Assembly: GCF_014192915.1 (NCBI RefSeq)
Contig: NZ_JACHYN010000002.1
Span: 620,001 to 684,000 of the forward strand
Source of the DNA: Azospirillum sp. OGB3
Lineage (GTDB): Bacteria; Pseudomonadota; Alphaproteobacteria; Azospirillales; Azospirillaceae
Direction: 5' to 3'
DNA length: 64,000 nucleotides
Of the stretch, positions 26,937-36,360 are shown one piece after another. The notes beneath the pieces were generated by a model, which saw only the letters and a list, made by a program, of their open reading frames with translations, was not told the DNA's origin and did not search any database. The translations under genes and the position numbers were made by a program. Numbering within the stretch: position 1 is the stretch's first letter; each line of letters begins with the position of its first letter.

Positions 26937-27155
26937 ATGTCGTCGAACCCCCCCTATCCGAACGCCACTTGGACGAAAGAAGACTCCCTGACCTACGCCG
27001 TCGAGCTGGACAGCCGTCGCGTCGATCTGCGCTACGAGGCGTCGGGCTTCCAGAGCGGCTGGGCGGTCTACGCTGGTGAGGAGCTGGTCGAGCGGTGCAG
27101 CGAGCTGATGCAGGCCCGCGGCCTCGCCCTGGCGATCGCCAGCAAGGGCCCGTGA
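26937..27155 (+). CDS. small hypothetical protein
   Basis: I do not recognise this 72-residue product. It contains a compact predicted alpha/beta fold, from TWTKEDSLTYAVELDSRRVDLRYEA to GWAVYAGEELVERCSELMQARGLALAI, with no signal peptide or membrane segment. The ATG at 26937 follows GAGG by 5 bases; an earlier in-frame ATG at 26910 has a poorer site. Codon use is typical for the genome, which supports a real gene. Confidence 0.6.
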   Translation: MSSNPPYPNATWTKEDSLTYAVELDSRRVDLRYEASGFQSGWAVYAGEELVERCSELMQARGLALAIASKGP

Positions 27156-27225
27156 ACAAACTTTGATGAGAGGCCCCGCCGCGTGCCGTGCGGCGGGTTG
27201 TACCCATGATCGGGAGCGGCCGCCG

Positions 27226-27801
27226 TCAGGCGTGCCCGGCTTCCGCCGACAGCATGGACAGGCTGACGCCGAGCTTGGCGATTGAGCGCTCCCACTTGGT
27301 GTCCAGTTCGGGATCGAACAGCAGCGTCTCGTCGCAAGGCACGTTCAGCCAGCCGTTCGCCTGGATTTCCGCGTCCAACTGCCCCGGCCCCCAGCCGGCG
27401 TAGCCGAGCAGCAGGATGTTGCGGCGCGGCCCGCGGTCCTCGGAAATCGCGCGCAGGATGTCGATGGTCGCGGTCAGCGCCACCTCGTCGTCCACCACCA
27501 GCGTGCCGTCCCGCACGTAATCGGTCGAATGCAGGACGAATCCGCGCCCGGACTCCACGGGCCCGCCATAATGGACGGGCATGTTGGCGACCGGCTCCTG
27601 GATTTCGATCTCGAGCTGCTCCAGCAAATCCTCGAAGGTGACCGACCCGAACAGGCGATTGACGACGAGGCCCATGGCGCCGTCTTCGTTGTGGGCACAC
27701 ATATAGATCACGGTCCGCTGAAAACGCGGGTCCGTCATGCCCGGCATGGCGATCAGCAACTGGCCGGTCAGATAGTCCGAGGACTTGGTCAGGTGCGGCA
27801 T
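27226..27801 (-). CDS. YqgE/AlgH family protein
   Basis: Function unknown in most bacteria (UPF0301); named AlgH after an alginate-related gene in Pseudomonas. The 191-residue protein has the signature YLTGQLLIAMPGMTDPRFQRTVIYMCAHNEDGAMGLVVNR and the NILLLGYAGWGPGQLDAEI segment. ATG 27801 has AAGGA upstream; the frame extends further to 27888 without conserved sequence. It is divergent from the DsbD-like gene, sharing a short promoter region. Confidence 0.93.
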   Translation of the reverse strand: MPHLTKSSDYLTGQLLIAMPGMTDPRFQRTVIYMCAHNEDGAMGLVVNRLFGSVTFEDLLEQLEIEIQEPVANMPVHYGGPVESGRGFVLHSTDYVRDGTLVVDDEVALTATIDILRAISEDRGPRRNILLLGYAGWGPGQLDAEIQANGWLNVPCDETLLFDPELDTKWERSIAKLGVSLSMLSAEAGHA

Positions 27802-27959
27802 GGGCGCTATCCTTGTGTCGGGGGACGGGCGGACCGGTGGGCGGCCTGCCCGAAGCCGTCTTCGCCCGAGTGTGACAGCACGGGCCAAGCTTTGTCATCC
27901 ATATACAGCCGCGGCCGATGGGCGGCCCGCTGCGTCTTGATATGAGAACAGTCGGTGCG

Positions 27960-30044
27960 ATGAAAAGGTTTGTTCCGTTCCTGCTCGCCATCCTGGCCTT
28001 GGCCGCACCCGGAATGGGGAGGGCGGAAACCGGCGCCTGGGTCAAGTCCGGCCCGGTGGAGGCGCGGCTCGTCGCGTCGGTCCAGGGGGTGGGCGACCTC
28101 GCCAAAATCCCCCTGGGCCTGGAGATCCGGCTGGAGCCCGGCTGGAAAACCTACTGGCGCACCCCCGGCGACGCCGGCTTCGCGCCGCGGCTGGACTGGT
28201 CGGAGTCGCGGAACCTCGAGGCGACGGAGCTGATCTACCCCGCGCCACACCGCTTCACCGTCCTGGGCTTCGAGACGGCGGGCTACGACGCGGAGGTGCT
28301 GTTCCCCATCGCCGCCACCCCGGCGGAACCGGGCAAGCCGCTCGATCTCGCGCTGAAGGCGGAGTTGCTGGTCTGCTCGACCATCTGCGTTCCGGAGATG
28401 GTGGCGCTGTCGTTGTCCATCCCCGAGGGGCCGGCGACGCCGGGGCCGTCGGCCAACGACATCGCCCGCGCCCAGTCCCTGGTGCCCGGCGACGGGCGGG
28501 CGTCCGGCCTGACCGTCACGGCGGTGCGCGGCCAGGGCGCCGTGCTGGAGGTCGAGGTCACGGCCCACGAGCCGATGGTCGCCCCCGACGTGTTCGTGGA
28601 GACCGACCCGCCGGTGACCTTCGCCGCGCCCAAGAGCCGGTTCCTCGATGGCGACCGGCGGGCGATCCTGCGGATGGACGCGACCGACCCGACGCCGGGG
28701 CTTGACCTCGCCGGGCGGGCGATGACGCTGACGGTGGTCGACGGCAACCGGTCCGTGGAGGCTCCGGCGACCGCCGCGGCGGGGCTGGGCGGGGGCGCCG
28801 GGGCGGCTCCGGCGGGGCTGCTGGCCATGCTGGGCGTCGCCCTGCTGGGCGGGCTGATCCTGAACCTGATGCCCTGCGTGCTGCCGGTGCTGTCGCTGAA
28901 GCTGCTGTCCATCGTCCAGCATGGCGGGCGGGCGCCCGCGGCGGTGCGCGCCGGCTTCCTGGCTTCGGCGGCGGGCATTCTGACCTCCTTCCTGATCCTC
29001 GCCGGGGCGCTGGTCGCGGTGAAGGCGGCGGGCGGTGCGGTGGGCTGGGGCATCCAGTTCCAGCAGCCGCTGTTCCTCGTCTTCATGGTCGTCCTGGTGA
29101 CGCTGTTCGCCGCCAACCTGTGGGGCCTGTTCGAGCTTCCGCTGCCGCGAGCCGTTGCCGACCGTCTGGGCGGGCCGGGAGGGCAGGGGTTGGGTGGACA
29201 GTTCGCCACCGGCGCCTTCGCCACGCTGCTCGCCACGCCCTGCTCCGCGCCCTTCCTGGGGACGGCGGTGGGCTTCGCGCTGGCCCGCGGGGCGCTGGAG
29301 GTGTTCGCCATCTTCGCCGCCCTCGGCGTCGGGCTGGCGCTGCCCTATCTGCTGATCGCCGCCTTCCCGCGCGCCGCGCGCCTGCTGCCGCGCCCGGGGC
29401 GCTGGATGGTGGCGCTGCGCCGGGTGCTTGGTGGAGCGCTGGCCCTGACCGCGCTCTGGCTGCTCTCGGTGCTCGTCGTCCAGGTGGGCGAGGTGCCGGC
29501 GCTGGCCGTCGCGGTGCTGATGGGCGGTCTGGTCGCCGCCCTGTGGCTGGGCCGACGGCTGGCGGAAACGGCGCGCTGGGCCGGGGCGGCGTTGGCCGGG
29601 CTGCTGGCCCTGGTGGCCTTCGCGGTTCCCGCCGTCTTCGGCCCCTCCGCCGGGGCGGCCCCGGTTGCCGAAAGCACAGCGGCGCGCTGGGTCGTCTTCG
29701 ACGAGGCGGCGATCCGCGAGCAGGTGGCCGCCGGGCGCACCGTCTTCGTGGACGTCACCGCCGACTGGTGCATCACCTGCCAGGCGAACAAGAAGCTGGT
29801 GCTGAACCGCGGCACCGTCGCGCAGCGGCTGGAGGACGCCGGGGCGGTGACCGCCATGCGCGCCGACTGGACCCGCCCGGACGAGAGCATCGCCCGCTAC
29901 CTTGCCCGACATGGCCGCTATGGCATTCCCTTCAACATCGTCTATGGTCCGGGGGCTCCGGAGGGCATCGCGCTTCCGGAGCTGCTGACCGAAGGGGCCG
30001 TCCTCGACGCGCTCGACCGGGCGTCCGGCAAGATCAAAAGCTGA
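27960..30044 (+). CDS. DsbD/ScsB-type protein-disulfide reductase
   Basis: Membrane protein that passes electrons from the cytoplasm to periplasmic thiol proteins. The 694-residue protein has a signal peptide (residues 1-22), a periplasmic N-terminal domain with a Cys pair (LLVCSTICVPEM), and a membrane domain of about eight helices. The two redox Cys-Pro motifs are NLMPCVLPVLSLK and LLATPCSAPFLG. The C-terminal thioredoxin-like domain has ADWCITCQANKK. The long N-terminal domain is the ScsB style rather than enteric DsbD. ATG 27960 gives the signal peptide; ATG 27942 is possible. A peroxiredoxin gene follows 28 bases later. Confidence 0.93.
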   Translation: MKRFVPFLLAILALAAPGMGRAETGAWVKSGPVEARLVASVQGVGDLAKIPLGLEIRLEPGWKTYWRTPGDAGFAPRLDWSESRNLEATELIYPAPHRFTVLGFETAGYDAEVLFPIAATPAEPGKPLDLALKAELLVCSTICVPEMVALSLSIPEGPATPGPSANDIARAQSLVPGDGRASGLTVTAVRGQGAVLEVEVTAHEPMVAPDVFVETDPPVTFAAPKSRFLDGDRRAILRMDATDPTPGLDLAGRAMTLTVVDGNRSVEAPATAAAGLGGGAGAAPAGLLAMLGVALLGGLILNLMPCVLPVLSLKLLSIVQHGGRAPAAVRAGFLASAAGILTSFLILAGALVAVKAAGGAVGWGIQFQQPLFLVFMVVLVTLFAANLWGLFELPLPRAVADRLGGPGGQGLGGQFATGAFATLLATPCSAPFLGTAVGFALARGALEVFAIFAALGVGLALPYLLIAAFPRAARLLPRPGRWMVALRRVLGGALALTALWLLSVLVVQVGEVPALAVAVLMGGLVAALWLGRRLAETARWAGAALAGLLALVAFAVPAVFGPSAGAAPVAESTAARWVVFDEAAIREQVAAGRTVFVDVTADWCITCQANKKLVLNRGTVAQRLEDAGAVTAMRADWTRPDESIARYLARHGRYGIPFNIVYGPGAPEGIALPELLTEGAVLDALDRASGKIKS

Positions 30045-30072
30045 AACACAAAAAATTGGGAGTTCAGGAGAC

Positions 30073-30555
30073 ATGACCATTCAAGTGGGCGAGGCCATCC
30101 CGTCCGTCACGCTGAAGCATCTGACCGACAACGGGATGCAGGACGTCACCACCGACGCGCTGTTCAAGGGCAAGACGGTGGTGTTGTTCTCCGTGCCGGG
30201 CGCCTTCACTCCGACCTGCTCCGCCAAGCATCTGCCGGGCTTCGTCCAGAAGGCCGAGGACCTGAAGGCCAAGGGCGTTGACGACATCGTCTGCCTCGCC
30301 GTCAACGACCCCTTCGTGATGCGCGCCTGGGGCGAGAAGAACGGCGTCGGCGGCAAGGTCACCATGCTGCCGGACGGCAACGCCGCGCTGACCCAGGCGC
30401 TGGGCCTGACGATGGACGGCACGGGCTATGGCCTCGGCCTGCGCGGCCAGCGCTTCGCCCTGGTCGCCAAGGACGGCAAGGTCACCCACCTCGCCGTGGA
30501 GAAGCCGGGCCAGTTCGAGGTGTCCTCGGCCGAAGCGGTGCTGGGCGCCCTGTAA
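30073..30555 (+). CDS. peroxiredoxin of the Prx5 type
   Basis: Thiol peroxidase that reduces hydrogen peroxide and organic peroxides. The 160-residue protein has the peroxidatic Cys in VPGAFTPTCSAKHLPGF and a second Cys in IVCLAVNDPFVMRAWG, typical of Prx5 (AhpC/TSA superfamily). There is no signal peptide, so it is cytoplasmic. It follows the DsbD/ScsB-like gene closely, suggesting a thiol-redox operon. The partner reductant is not visible here. Confidence 0.94.
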   Translation: MTIQVGEAIPSVTLKHLTDNGMQDVTTDALFKGKTVVLFSVPGAFTPTCSAKHLPGFVQKAEDLKAKGVDDIVCLAVNDPFVMRAWGEKNGVGGKVTMLPDGNAALTQALGLTMDGTGYGLGLRGQRFALVAKDGKVTHLAVEKPGQFEVSSAEAVLGAL

Positions 30556-30569
30556 GGGGAGTCTGAAAT

Positions 30570-30775
30570 CCCTCTCCCGTCCCGGAAGAGGGTGCCCGCG
30601 CAGCGGCCTCTCGCGCTGGCTGAAAGCCAGCGCTGACGGCGGCAGGCGGATGCCGGTGGCATCCGCCGAGAGCGGGGTGAGGGCGCCGGCAAGGATCAAC
30701 GCACCATTCTCGCCAGTACCCTCACCCTCCCGCCGCTCTGCGGCGGGTCCCTCCCTCTCCCGGGGCGGGAGAGGG
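30570..30775. repeat. palindromic repeat unit related to the ruvC element, non-coding
   Basis: A 206-bp unit sits between the convergent peroxiredoxin and acyl-CoA ligase genes. Its ends match the element arms: the left end starts CCCTCTCCCG and the right end is the CCCTCTCCC hairpin with a GGGGC loop. The left arm is longer because it holds an extra hairpin (GCTGGCTGAAAGCCAGC). The right arm carries a CCCGCCGCTCTGCGGCGGG hairpin. The core is about 35 bases. It could also end transcription from both sides. Confidence 0.85.
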
Positions 30776-30788
30776 CCTGCTTGCGGCC

Positions 30789-32387
30789 TCACCCCGCCTT
30801 CGTGCGGTCCCAGGTGGTGTCGGCCACGCCGCGCTCGCGCAGCTTCGCCTTCTGCACCTTGGCCGTCGGCGTCTTGGGGAAGGCGTCCACGATGTCGATG
30901 TAGCGGGGCTGGGCGTAGCGCGGCAACTCGCGCTCGGCGAAGGCCGCCACGGCCTCGGGCGTCAGGGTGGCGCCGGTTGCTGTGACCAGCGCGACCATGA
31001 TCTCGTCCTCCGCCCCTGGAATGCCCGCCGGTACGGCGTAGGCGGCGACCTCCGCCACACCCTCCAGCCGCGACAGCACGGTCTCCACCTCGTAGGACGA
31101 GACGTTCTCGCCGCGGCGGCGGATGCAGTCCTTGATGCGGTCGACGAAGGTGACGTAGCCCTCCGCGTCCATCACCGCGGCGTCGCCGGTGTGGAACCAC
31201 AGGTTCCGCCACGCCTCCACCGTCTTGTCGGGCATCCGGTGATAGCCGGACAGGAAGCCGAAGGCGGCCTTCGGGCGCACCATGACCTCGCCGACCTGAC
31301 CGCGCGGCACCGGGATGTCGGTCTGCGGGTCGCGGATCTCCACCTCGAAGTAACGGTCGTAGACCTTGCCGCAGGTGCCGGGGCGCGGCTTGCCCATCTC
31401 GGCGTAGAGCGGGATGTTCACCTCGGTCATGCCGTAGAGGCTGATGACGTCGCGGACGCCGAAGCGCTCGCGCAGCACCCGCTCGGTGTCCGCCGGGTTG
31501 GGGGCGGCGCCGACGAGGCGCAGCGGGTGGTCGCGGTCGTCCGGGCGCGGCGGCTGGGCCACCACGAAGGCGGTGACGGCGCCCAGCGAGTTGGTCACCG
31601 TGCAGCCGTGGCGCCGGATGTCGTCGAGCCAGGAGGACGCGCTGAACCGCTCGCGCAGCACCGCCGACCCGCCGGAGATCATCGCGGCGTAGAGCTGCAT
31701 GTAGAGTCCGTTGGCGTGGAACAGCGGCAGGCAGATGTAGAAGCGGTCCTCGTCGGTCAGCGCGAAATTGTCGATGGAGCCCAGCCCGAACAGGAAGCCG
31801 TGGCCGTGCGGCATCAGCACGCCCTTCGACAGGCCGGTGGTGCCCGAGGTGTACATGATGCAGGCATCGTCGCCGGCGCGGGGCAGGGGGCCGTCGTAGG
31901 GGGCGGCGTCGCGCCAGCCCTCCAGCGCGGTGTGCGGCGATCCTTGGGCGGCACCGGGCACCACAAGCCCGCGCAGCGCGGTCAGGCGCGGTGCGATGTC
32001 GGTGATGCGGTCGGCCAGAGCGGCGTCGGCCACCGCCAAGGCGGCCCCGGCGTTCTCAAGCTGATGCTCCAGGAAGCCGCCCTTCAGCTCGGTGTTCAGA
32101 GCGACCATGACGGCGCCCAGCCGCCCCAGCCCCAGCCACACGCGCACGAAGTCCAACCCGTTCGGCAGCATCACCGCCACTTTGTCGCCCGGCTTCACGC
32201 CCAGTCTGGCGAAGAAGCCGGCGACGCGGCCCGCCTGCTCCTGCGCCTCGGCGTAGGTGATGGAATCGCCGTTGCTCTCCTTGCCGGCGATCATCGTGAC
32301 GAAGGTTTTGCCGCCGCGTTCGGCGGCCTGATGGGCCAGCACCTCGGGCAGCACCCAGCGGGCTTCGTTCCGCAAATGCGGATACAT
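30789..32387 (-). CDS. AMP-dependent acyl-CoA ligase (CaiC-like)
   Basis: ANL-superfamily ligase that activates a carboxylic acid through an acyl-adenylate to the CoA thioester. The 532-residue protein has the ATP-binding loop YTSGTTGLSKG, the adenylation motif SLYGMTEVNIP, the WFHTGDAAVMDAEGYVTFVDRIKD hinge region and a C-terminal Lys in FPKTPTAKVQKAKLRERG. It resembles crotonobetaine/carnitine-CoA ligases and short-chain acyl ligases, but substrate cannot be told from sequence. A strong GGGAGGAG precedes the ATG. The closest neighbours give no pathway. Confidence 0.88.
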   Translation of the reverse strand: MYPHLRNEARWVLPEVLAHQAAERGGKTFVTMIAGKESNGDSITYAEAQEQAGRVAGFFARLGVKPGDKVAVMLPNGLDFVRVWLGLGRLGAVMVALNTELKGGFLEHQLENAGAALAVADAALADRITDIAPRLTALRGLVVPGAAQGSPHTALEGWRDAAPYDGPLPRAGDDACIMYTSGTTGLSKGVLMPHGHGFLFGLGSIDNFALTDEDRFYICLPLFHANGLYMQLYAAMISGGSAVLRERFSASSWLDDIRRHGCTVTNSLGAVTAFVVAQPPRPDDRDHPLRLVGAAPNPADTERVLRERFGVRDVISLYGMTEVNIPLYAEMGKPRPGTCGKVYDRYFEVEIRDPQTDIPVPRGQVGEVMVRPKAAFGFLSGYHRMPDKTVEAWRNLWFHTGDAAVMDAEGYVTFVDRIKDCIRRRGENVSSYEVETVLSRLEGVAEVAAYAVPAGIPGAEDEIMVALVTATGATLTPEAVAAFAERELPRYAQPRYIDIVDAFPKTPTAKVQKAKLRERGVADTTWDRTKAG

Positions 32388-32497
32388 CTCGGTCTCCTCC
32401 CAACGATCTTTCGTCGTTCGTTATCGGAGGGAGCCTAGCGGGGCGGCGGGTCCGCCGTCCACAAGCCCTTGAGGATGGCGGCCATTCGGCGGACGGG

Positions 32498-32992
32498 TCA
32501 GCCCCGCCCGGCCTGCCGGACGTCGGCGACGCCCTGGCGGGCCAGCGCGTCGGCCCGCTCGTTCTCCGGATGCCCGGCGTGGCCGCGCACCCAGTGGAAC
32601 TCGATCCGGTGCTGCCGCTTCGCCTCGTCCAGGCGGCGCCACAAATCCTCGTTCTTCACCGGCTTCTTGTCGGCGGTCTTCCAGCCACGGGCCTTCCAGC
32701 CGTGAATCCACTGGGTGATGCCGTTCTTCACATACTCGCTGTCGGTGTAGAGCCGCACCTCCATGGGCCGCTTCAGCGCCTCCAGCGCCTGAATGGCGGC
32801 CATCAGTTCCATGCGGTTGTTGGTGGTGGCCGGCTCCCCGCCGTACAGCTCCTTCTCCACCCCGTTGTAGCGCAGGATGGCGCCCCAGCCGCCGGGGCCG
32901 GGGTTGCCGCTGCAGGCGCCGTCGGTGAAGATGTCGACGACCTTCGGCGCGCTCTTGTCACCGTCGGTGCCGGTATCCGTCGTGTCCGTCAT
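32498..32992 (-). CDS. rnhA: ribonuclease HI
   Basis: Degrades the RNA strand of RNA-DNA hybrids during replication and R-loop removal. The 164-residue protein has the RNase H core with the acidic residues in [37 protein letters not shown] and the C-terminal [19 protein letters not shown]. An N-terminal tail of about 17 residues precedes the core. ATG 32992 lies 4 bases after the thrB stop, so the two are coupled. Confidence 0.97.
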   Translation of the reverse strand: MTDTTDTGTDGDKSAPKVVDIFTDGACSGNPGPGGWGAILRYNGVEKELYGGEPATTNNRMELMAAIQALEALKRPMEVRLYTDSEYVKNGITQWIHGWKARGWKTADKKPVKNEDLWRRLDEAKRQHRIEFHWVRGHAGHPENERADALARQGVADVRQAGRG

Positions 32993-32996
32993 GGCG

Positions 32997-33980
32997 TCAG
33001 ACCTGATAGCTGCCGCCGTCGTCGAGCGCATAGTCGCCGAGCCCGCGGACGGTCTGGTGGAAGCGCAGCTTGCGCAGATATTCCAGCGGGTCCTTCGGGC
33101 GCACGAAGGCCCCCGGCGGATGGTTCAGCCAGTCGTAGAGGCGCGTCAGCAGGAAGCGCAGGGCGCTGCCGCGGCACAGCCAGGGCAGGGCGGCCAGCTC
33201 CGCCGGCGACAGGGGGCGGACCTTCTGGTAGCTGGTCAGCAGCATCCGCGCCTTGGTGGCGTTGAACGACCCGTCGACCTCGAAGCACCAGGCGTTCATG
33301 CAGATCGCGATGTCGTAGGCCAGGAAGTCGTTGCAGGCGAAGTAGAAGTCGATCAGGCCGGACAGCCCGTCGCCGCGGAAGAACACGTTGTCGGGAAACA
33401 GGTCGGCGTGGATGACCCCGGACGGCAGGCCGGCGGGCCAGTTGGCCTCCAGCGCGGCCAGCTCCGCCTCCAGCGTGGCGCGCAGGTCGCGGGCGACCTC
33501 GTCGGCGCGCGGGGCGCATTTGCCGGCGAGGTCCTTCCAGCCGTCCAGCGACAGGGCGTTGGGGCGCTCCATCCGGAAGTCGGCGACGGCCAGATGCAGA
33601 CGGGCCAGCGCCGTTCCCAGTTCCGCGCAGTGGTGCGGCGTGATGCGGCGCGGCCACATGCCGGCCAGGAAGGTGACGATCACCGCCGGGCGCCCGGAAA
33701 GCTCGCGAAGGGCCTGACCGTCCGTTCCCTGGACGGGCAGCGGGCAGGCGATGCCCTTGTCGGCGAGATGCTCCATCAGGCCCAGGAAGAAGGGAAGATC
33801 CTCCCGCCGGGTGCGCTTCTCGTAGAGCGTCAGGATGTAGGGGCCGCGCTCCGTCACCAGGAGGAAGTTGGAATTCTCCACCCCCTCCGCAATGCCCTTG
33901 CAGGACAGGACGGCGCCCAGATCGTACTGGGCGATGAAAGCGTTCAGCTCGTCGTCGGTGACTTCGGTGTATACGGCCAT
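32997..33980 (-). CDS. thrB: homoserine kinase (type II, APH-like fold)
   Basis: Phosphorylates homoserine for threonine synthesis, supplying the substrate of ThrC (encoded at 23534). The 327-residue protein has the aminoglycoside-phosphotransferase-like fold with [24 protein letters not shown] at the N-terminus. The catalytic motif [14 protein letters not shown] is followed by [10 protein letters not shown]. This is the alphaproteobacterial class, unlike enteric GHMP ThrB. It lies in the ispH-thrB-rnhA order seen in many alphaproteobacteria. Confidence 0.96.
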   Translation of the reverse strand: MAVYTEVTDDELNAFIAQYDLGAVLSCKGIAEGVENSNFLLVTERGPYILTLYEKRTRREDLPFFLGLMEHLADKGIACPLPVQGTDGQALRELSGRPAVIVTFLAGMWPRRITPHHCAELGTALARLHLAVADFRMERPNALSLDGWKDLAGKCAPRADEVARDLRATLEAELAALEANWPAGLPSGVIHADLFPDNVFFRGDGLSGLIDFYFACNDFLAYDIAICMNAWCFEVDGSFNATKARMLLTSYQKVRPLSPAELAALPWLCRGSALRFLLTRLYDWLNHPPGAFVRPKDPLEYLRKLRFHQTVRGLGDYALDDGGSYQV

Positions 33981-34030
33981 GCCAGCGCCTTACCGGGATT
34001 CGGGGCGCCGGTCAATGCCACTCCACATCC

Positions 34031-35008
34031 TCAGGCTTCTTCCTTGGTCCGCATCCCGAGGCCGCCGTCCAGAAGCGGCTTCGGCAGCTTGAAGGTGATG
34101 TCCTCGAAGGCGGTGCGCAGTTCCTCCACCGTGACGGCATAGCGGGCGCGGGCGGCCTCGATGACCTCCTCCACCAGCACTTCGGGGGCCGACGCGCCGG
34201 CGGTGATGCCCAGCGTGGCGACTCCGTCCAGCGCTGACCAGTCGATGTCCGCCGCGCGCTGGACGAGCTGCGCGCGCTGGCAGCCGTGTATCTTCGCCAC
34301 CTCGACCAGCCGCTTGGAGTTGGAGGAGTTCGGCGCGCCCAGCACCAGCAGGGCGTCCACCCTGGGCGCGATGGCCTTCACCGCCTGCTGGCGGTTGGTG
34401 GTGGCGTAGCAGATGTCCTCCTTCTTCGGCCCGCCGATCGACGGGAAGCGGGCCTGGAGGGCGGCAACGATGCTCGCCGTCTCGTCCACCGACAGGGTGG
34501 TCTGGGTGGCGTAGGCGAGGTTGTCCGGGTTGTCCACCTCGACCGTCGCCACGTCCTCGACCGTCTCCACCAGGACGACGGCGCCCTTGGGCAATTGGCC
34601 CATCGTGCCGATCACCTCCGGATGGCCGGCATGGCCGATCAGCACGATCTGGCGCCCCTCGTTGAAGTGGCGCTCGGCCTCGCGGTGCACCTTGCTGACC
34701 AGCGGGCAGGTGGCGTCAAGGTAGAACAGGCCGCGCTCCTCCGCCGCCGCCGGGACCGACTTCGGCACGCCATGGGCGGAGAAGACGACCGGCACGCCGT
34801 CGGGCACCTGATCCAGCTCGTCCACGAAGATGGCGCCCTTGGCCTCCAGGCTCTGCACCACGAATCGGTTGTGGACGATCTCGTGCCGGACATAGACGGG
34901 GGCGCCGAACCGCTCCAGCGCCACCTCCACGATCTGGATCGCGCGGTCCACGCCGGCGCAGAAGCCACGGGGGGCCGCGAGCAGGATGGTCAGGGGCGTC
35001 TGGGTCAT
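34031..35008 (-). CDS. ispH: 4-hydroxy-3-methylbut-2-enyl diphosphate reductase
   Basis: Last step of the non-mevalonate (MEP) isoprenoid pathway, making IPP and DMAPP with a [4Fe-4S] cluster. The 325-residue protein has the cluster cysteines in [20 protein letters not shown] and [20 protein letters not shown] regions. The substrate-binding [13 protein letters not shown] and VVFSAHGVP segments are also present. The frame remains open far upstream (to 35815), but homology starts at ATG 35008, so I chose that. It is first in the ispH-thrB-rnhA run. Confidence 0.97.
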   Translation of the reverse strand: MTQTPLTILLAAPRGFCAGVDRAIQIVEVALERFGAPVYVRHEIVHNRFVVQSLEAKGAIFVDELDQVPDGVPVVFSAHGVPKSVPAAAEERGLFYLDATCPLVSKVHREAERHFNEGRQIVLIGHAGHPEVIGTMGQLPKGAVVLVETVEDVATVEVDNPDNLAYATQTTLSVDETASIVAALQARFPSIGGPKKEDICYATTNRQQAVKAIAPRVDALLVLGAPNSSNSKRLVEVAKIHGCQRAQLVQRAADIDWSALDGVATLGITAGASAPEVLVEEVIEAARARYAVTVEELRTAFEDITFKLPKPLLDGGLGMRTKEEA

Positions 35009-35143
35009 GCGCGTCGTTCCGGTGTCTCGAAAAAATGGGCCGTAAGGGTTCGTACGTCGGAGCGGCGGCGTGGCCTTGTGCCGGCCCCACCGCTTCTCTA
35101 AAGTCGTGGCAGAACACACCCTTCCAACCGTTAGGCCAGACCG

Positions 35144-35731
35144 ATGGACCGCCGCCGCGACCGTAATATAGGAACCCCCGCCTGGAAAAGCCCGCGGGCG
35201 CTTGCATTTGCGAGTCTGGGTGTTCTGGCGCTCACCGGCTGCTCCGGACTCGGGGGCGGCAGCAACGCGCCGGCGGACGCGGCCTTGGCCTGCCCGAAGG
35301 TGTCCATCGTCCGCGATCTGGCGGAGGTCACCCAGTTCCGCAACGGCGGCGGGCGCGACCTGACGGACGTGACCTCCCGCGCGGCGCTGGCCGACTATTC
35401 CGGCAACTGCGACTACACCAGCGACGGCGTCACGGTGAACGTGAACGTCTTCCTGATCGCGGAGCGCGGGCCGGCCATGCAGGGCAACACGGCGAACTAC
35501 CGCTATTTCGTCGCCGTCGCCAAGCCGGGCGAGGAGGCGCCGACCACCAAGACGGAATTCGATACCTCCGTCACCTTCGATGCCGGGAAGCTCCGCTCCG
35601 GCAGCCGCGAGGAACTGGCGCCGAAGATTCCGCTGCCCAAGGACGCCAACGGCAAGGACTGGAAGATCTTCCTGGGCTTCCAGTTGACGCCGGAGCAGCT
35701 GGCCTTCAACCGGGCACAGATGAAGCAGTGA
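35144..35731 (+). CDS. hypothetical lipoprotein
   Basis: A 195-residue protein with an Arg-rich start, a hydrophobic segment and a lipobox LTGC, so it is predicted to be a lipid-anchored envelope protein. The mature part begins with Gly/Ser/Asn and has a beta-rich domain ([13 protein letters not shown] to YFVAVAKPG). I do not recognise its function. It is divergent from ispH and 22 bases before the CDGSH gene. Confidence 0.78.
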   Translation: MDRRRDRNIGTPAWKSPRALAFASLGVLALTGCSGLGGGSNAPADAALACPKVSIVRDLAEVTQFRNGGGRDLTDVTSRAALADYSGNCDYTSDGVTVNVNVFLIAERGPAMQGNTANYRYFVAVAKPGEEAPTTKTEFDTSVTFDAGKLRSGSREELAPKIPLPKDANGKDWKIFLGFQLTPEQLAFNRAQMKQ

Positions 35732-35753
35732 TCGGTTGAAGGGAGCGAGTCTC

Positions 35754-35999
35754 ATGGCCAGCGCACCGGTCGCCGCGACCAGGGAACCCATCGTCATCGA
35801 GCTGGAAGCCGGCAAGACCTACTGGTGGTGCCGGTGCGGGCGCAGCGCCAAGCAGCCGCTGTGCGACGGCAGCCATGCCGGCACCGGGCTGGAGCCGATG
35901 AAGTTCGCCCCCGCCACCTCGATGAAGGCGCGCTTCTGCGGCTGCAAGGCGACCAGGAAGCCGCCCTTCTGCGACGGCAGCCATCTGGACTTGAAGTGA
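35754..35999 (+). CDS. double CDGSH iron-sulfur protein
   Basis: An 81-residue protein with two CDGSH-type [2Fe-2S] motifs, [16 protein letters not shown] (about residues 25-40) and [16 protein letters not shown] (about 62-77), each with three Cys and one His. There is no membrane anchor. Bacterial double-CDGSH proteins are linked to iron-sulfur or redox sensing, but the exact role is not settled. GGGAG lies upstream of ATG 35754. Confidence 0.92.
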   Translation: MASAPVAATREPIVIELEAGKTYWWCRCGRSAKQPLCDGSHAGTGLEPMKFAPATSMKARFCGCKATRKPPFCDGSHLDLK

Positions 36000-36027
36000 G
36001 CATCGCCGGGACCCCAGCGAACCCCGA

Positions 36028-36055
36028 TTGACATTCACAAAGGTCCCGGTAGGTT
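36028..36055 (+). promoter_or_regulatory. promoter of the glycine cleavage operon
   Basis: A perfect TTGACA, a 16-bp spacer and TAGGTT precede the glycine riboswitch by about 23 bases. The predicted start at about 36062 gives a transcript that begins just before the first aptamer. Confidence 0.65.
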
Positions 36056-36077
36056 AAACGGCACAAGCCGACGATCC

Positions 36078-36306
36078 CTCGCGGGAGAGATCACGGTCCG
36101 GCCACCGGAAAACCGGATGCCGGACAGTGGCGCCGAAGGAGCAACCGCCCCGGAAACTCTCAGGCAAAAGGACCGCAAGGGGGATAAGGCAACTCTGGAA
36201 AGCAGCCCGGTCCGCGCATCGCGGGGAACGGCTCACCGAAGGAGTAAACCGGTTGTCGGGGGTTGGACCCCGCCGGTGAATCTCTCAGGTCCAGGACAGA
36301 GGGGGC
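36078..36306 (+). ncRNA. tandem glycine riboswitch
   Basis: Two glycine aptamers in a row upstream of gcvT. Each has the hallmark elements GGAGAGAT or ACTCTGGAAAG at the entry, the GCCGAAGGAGCAA / ACCGAAGGAGTAAAC core and the closing CTCTCAGGCAAAAGGACC / CTCTCAGGTCCAGGACAGA. The two aptamers are at about 36078-36185 and 36188-36306, joined by a short linker, as in known cooperative glycine riboswitches. Glycine binding is known to turn on gcv expression. The switching element between the aptamers and the GTG start is not obvious; a GGAGG close to the start suggests translational control. Confidence 0.95.
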
Positions 36307-36360
36307 AGGACTCGCGCCAATCCCGGCGCGGGTTGTGCGACCCTATGTCGGAGGACCCGC

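Noticed and set aside
35009-35815. A 269-residue upstream extension of the ispH frame
   Set aside because: It overlaps the lipoprotein gene in antisense and has no family similarity; IspH homology begins at ATG 35008.
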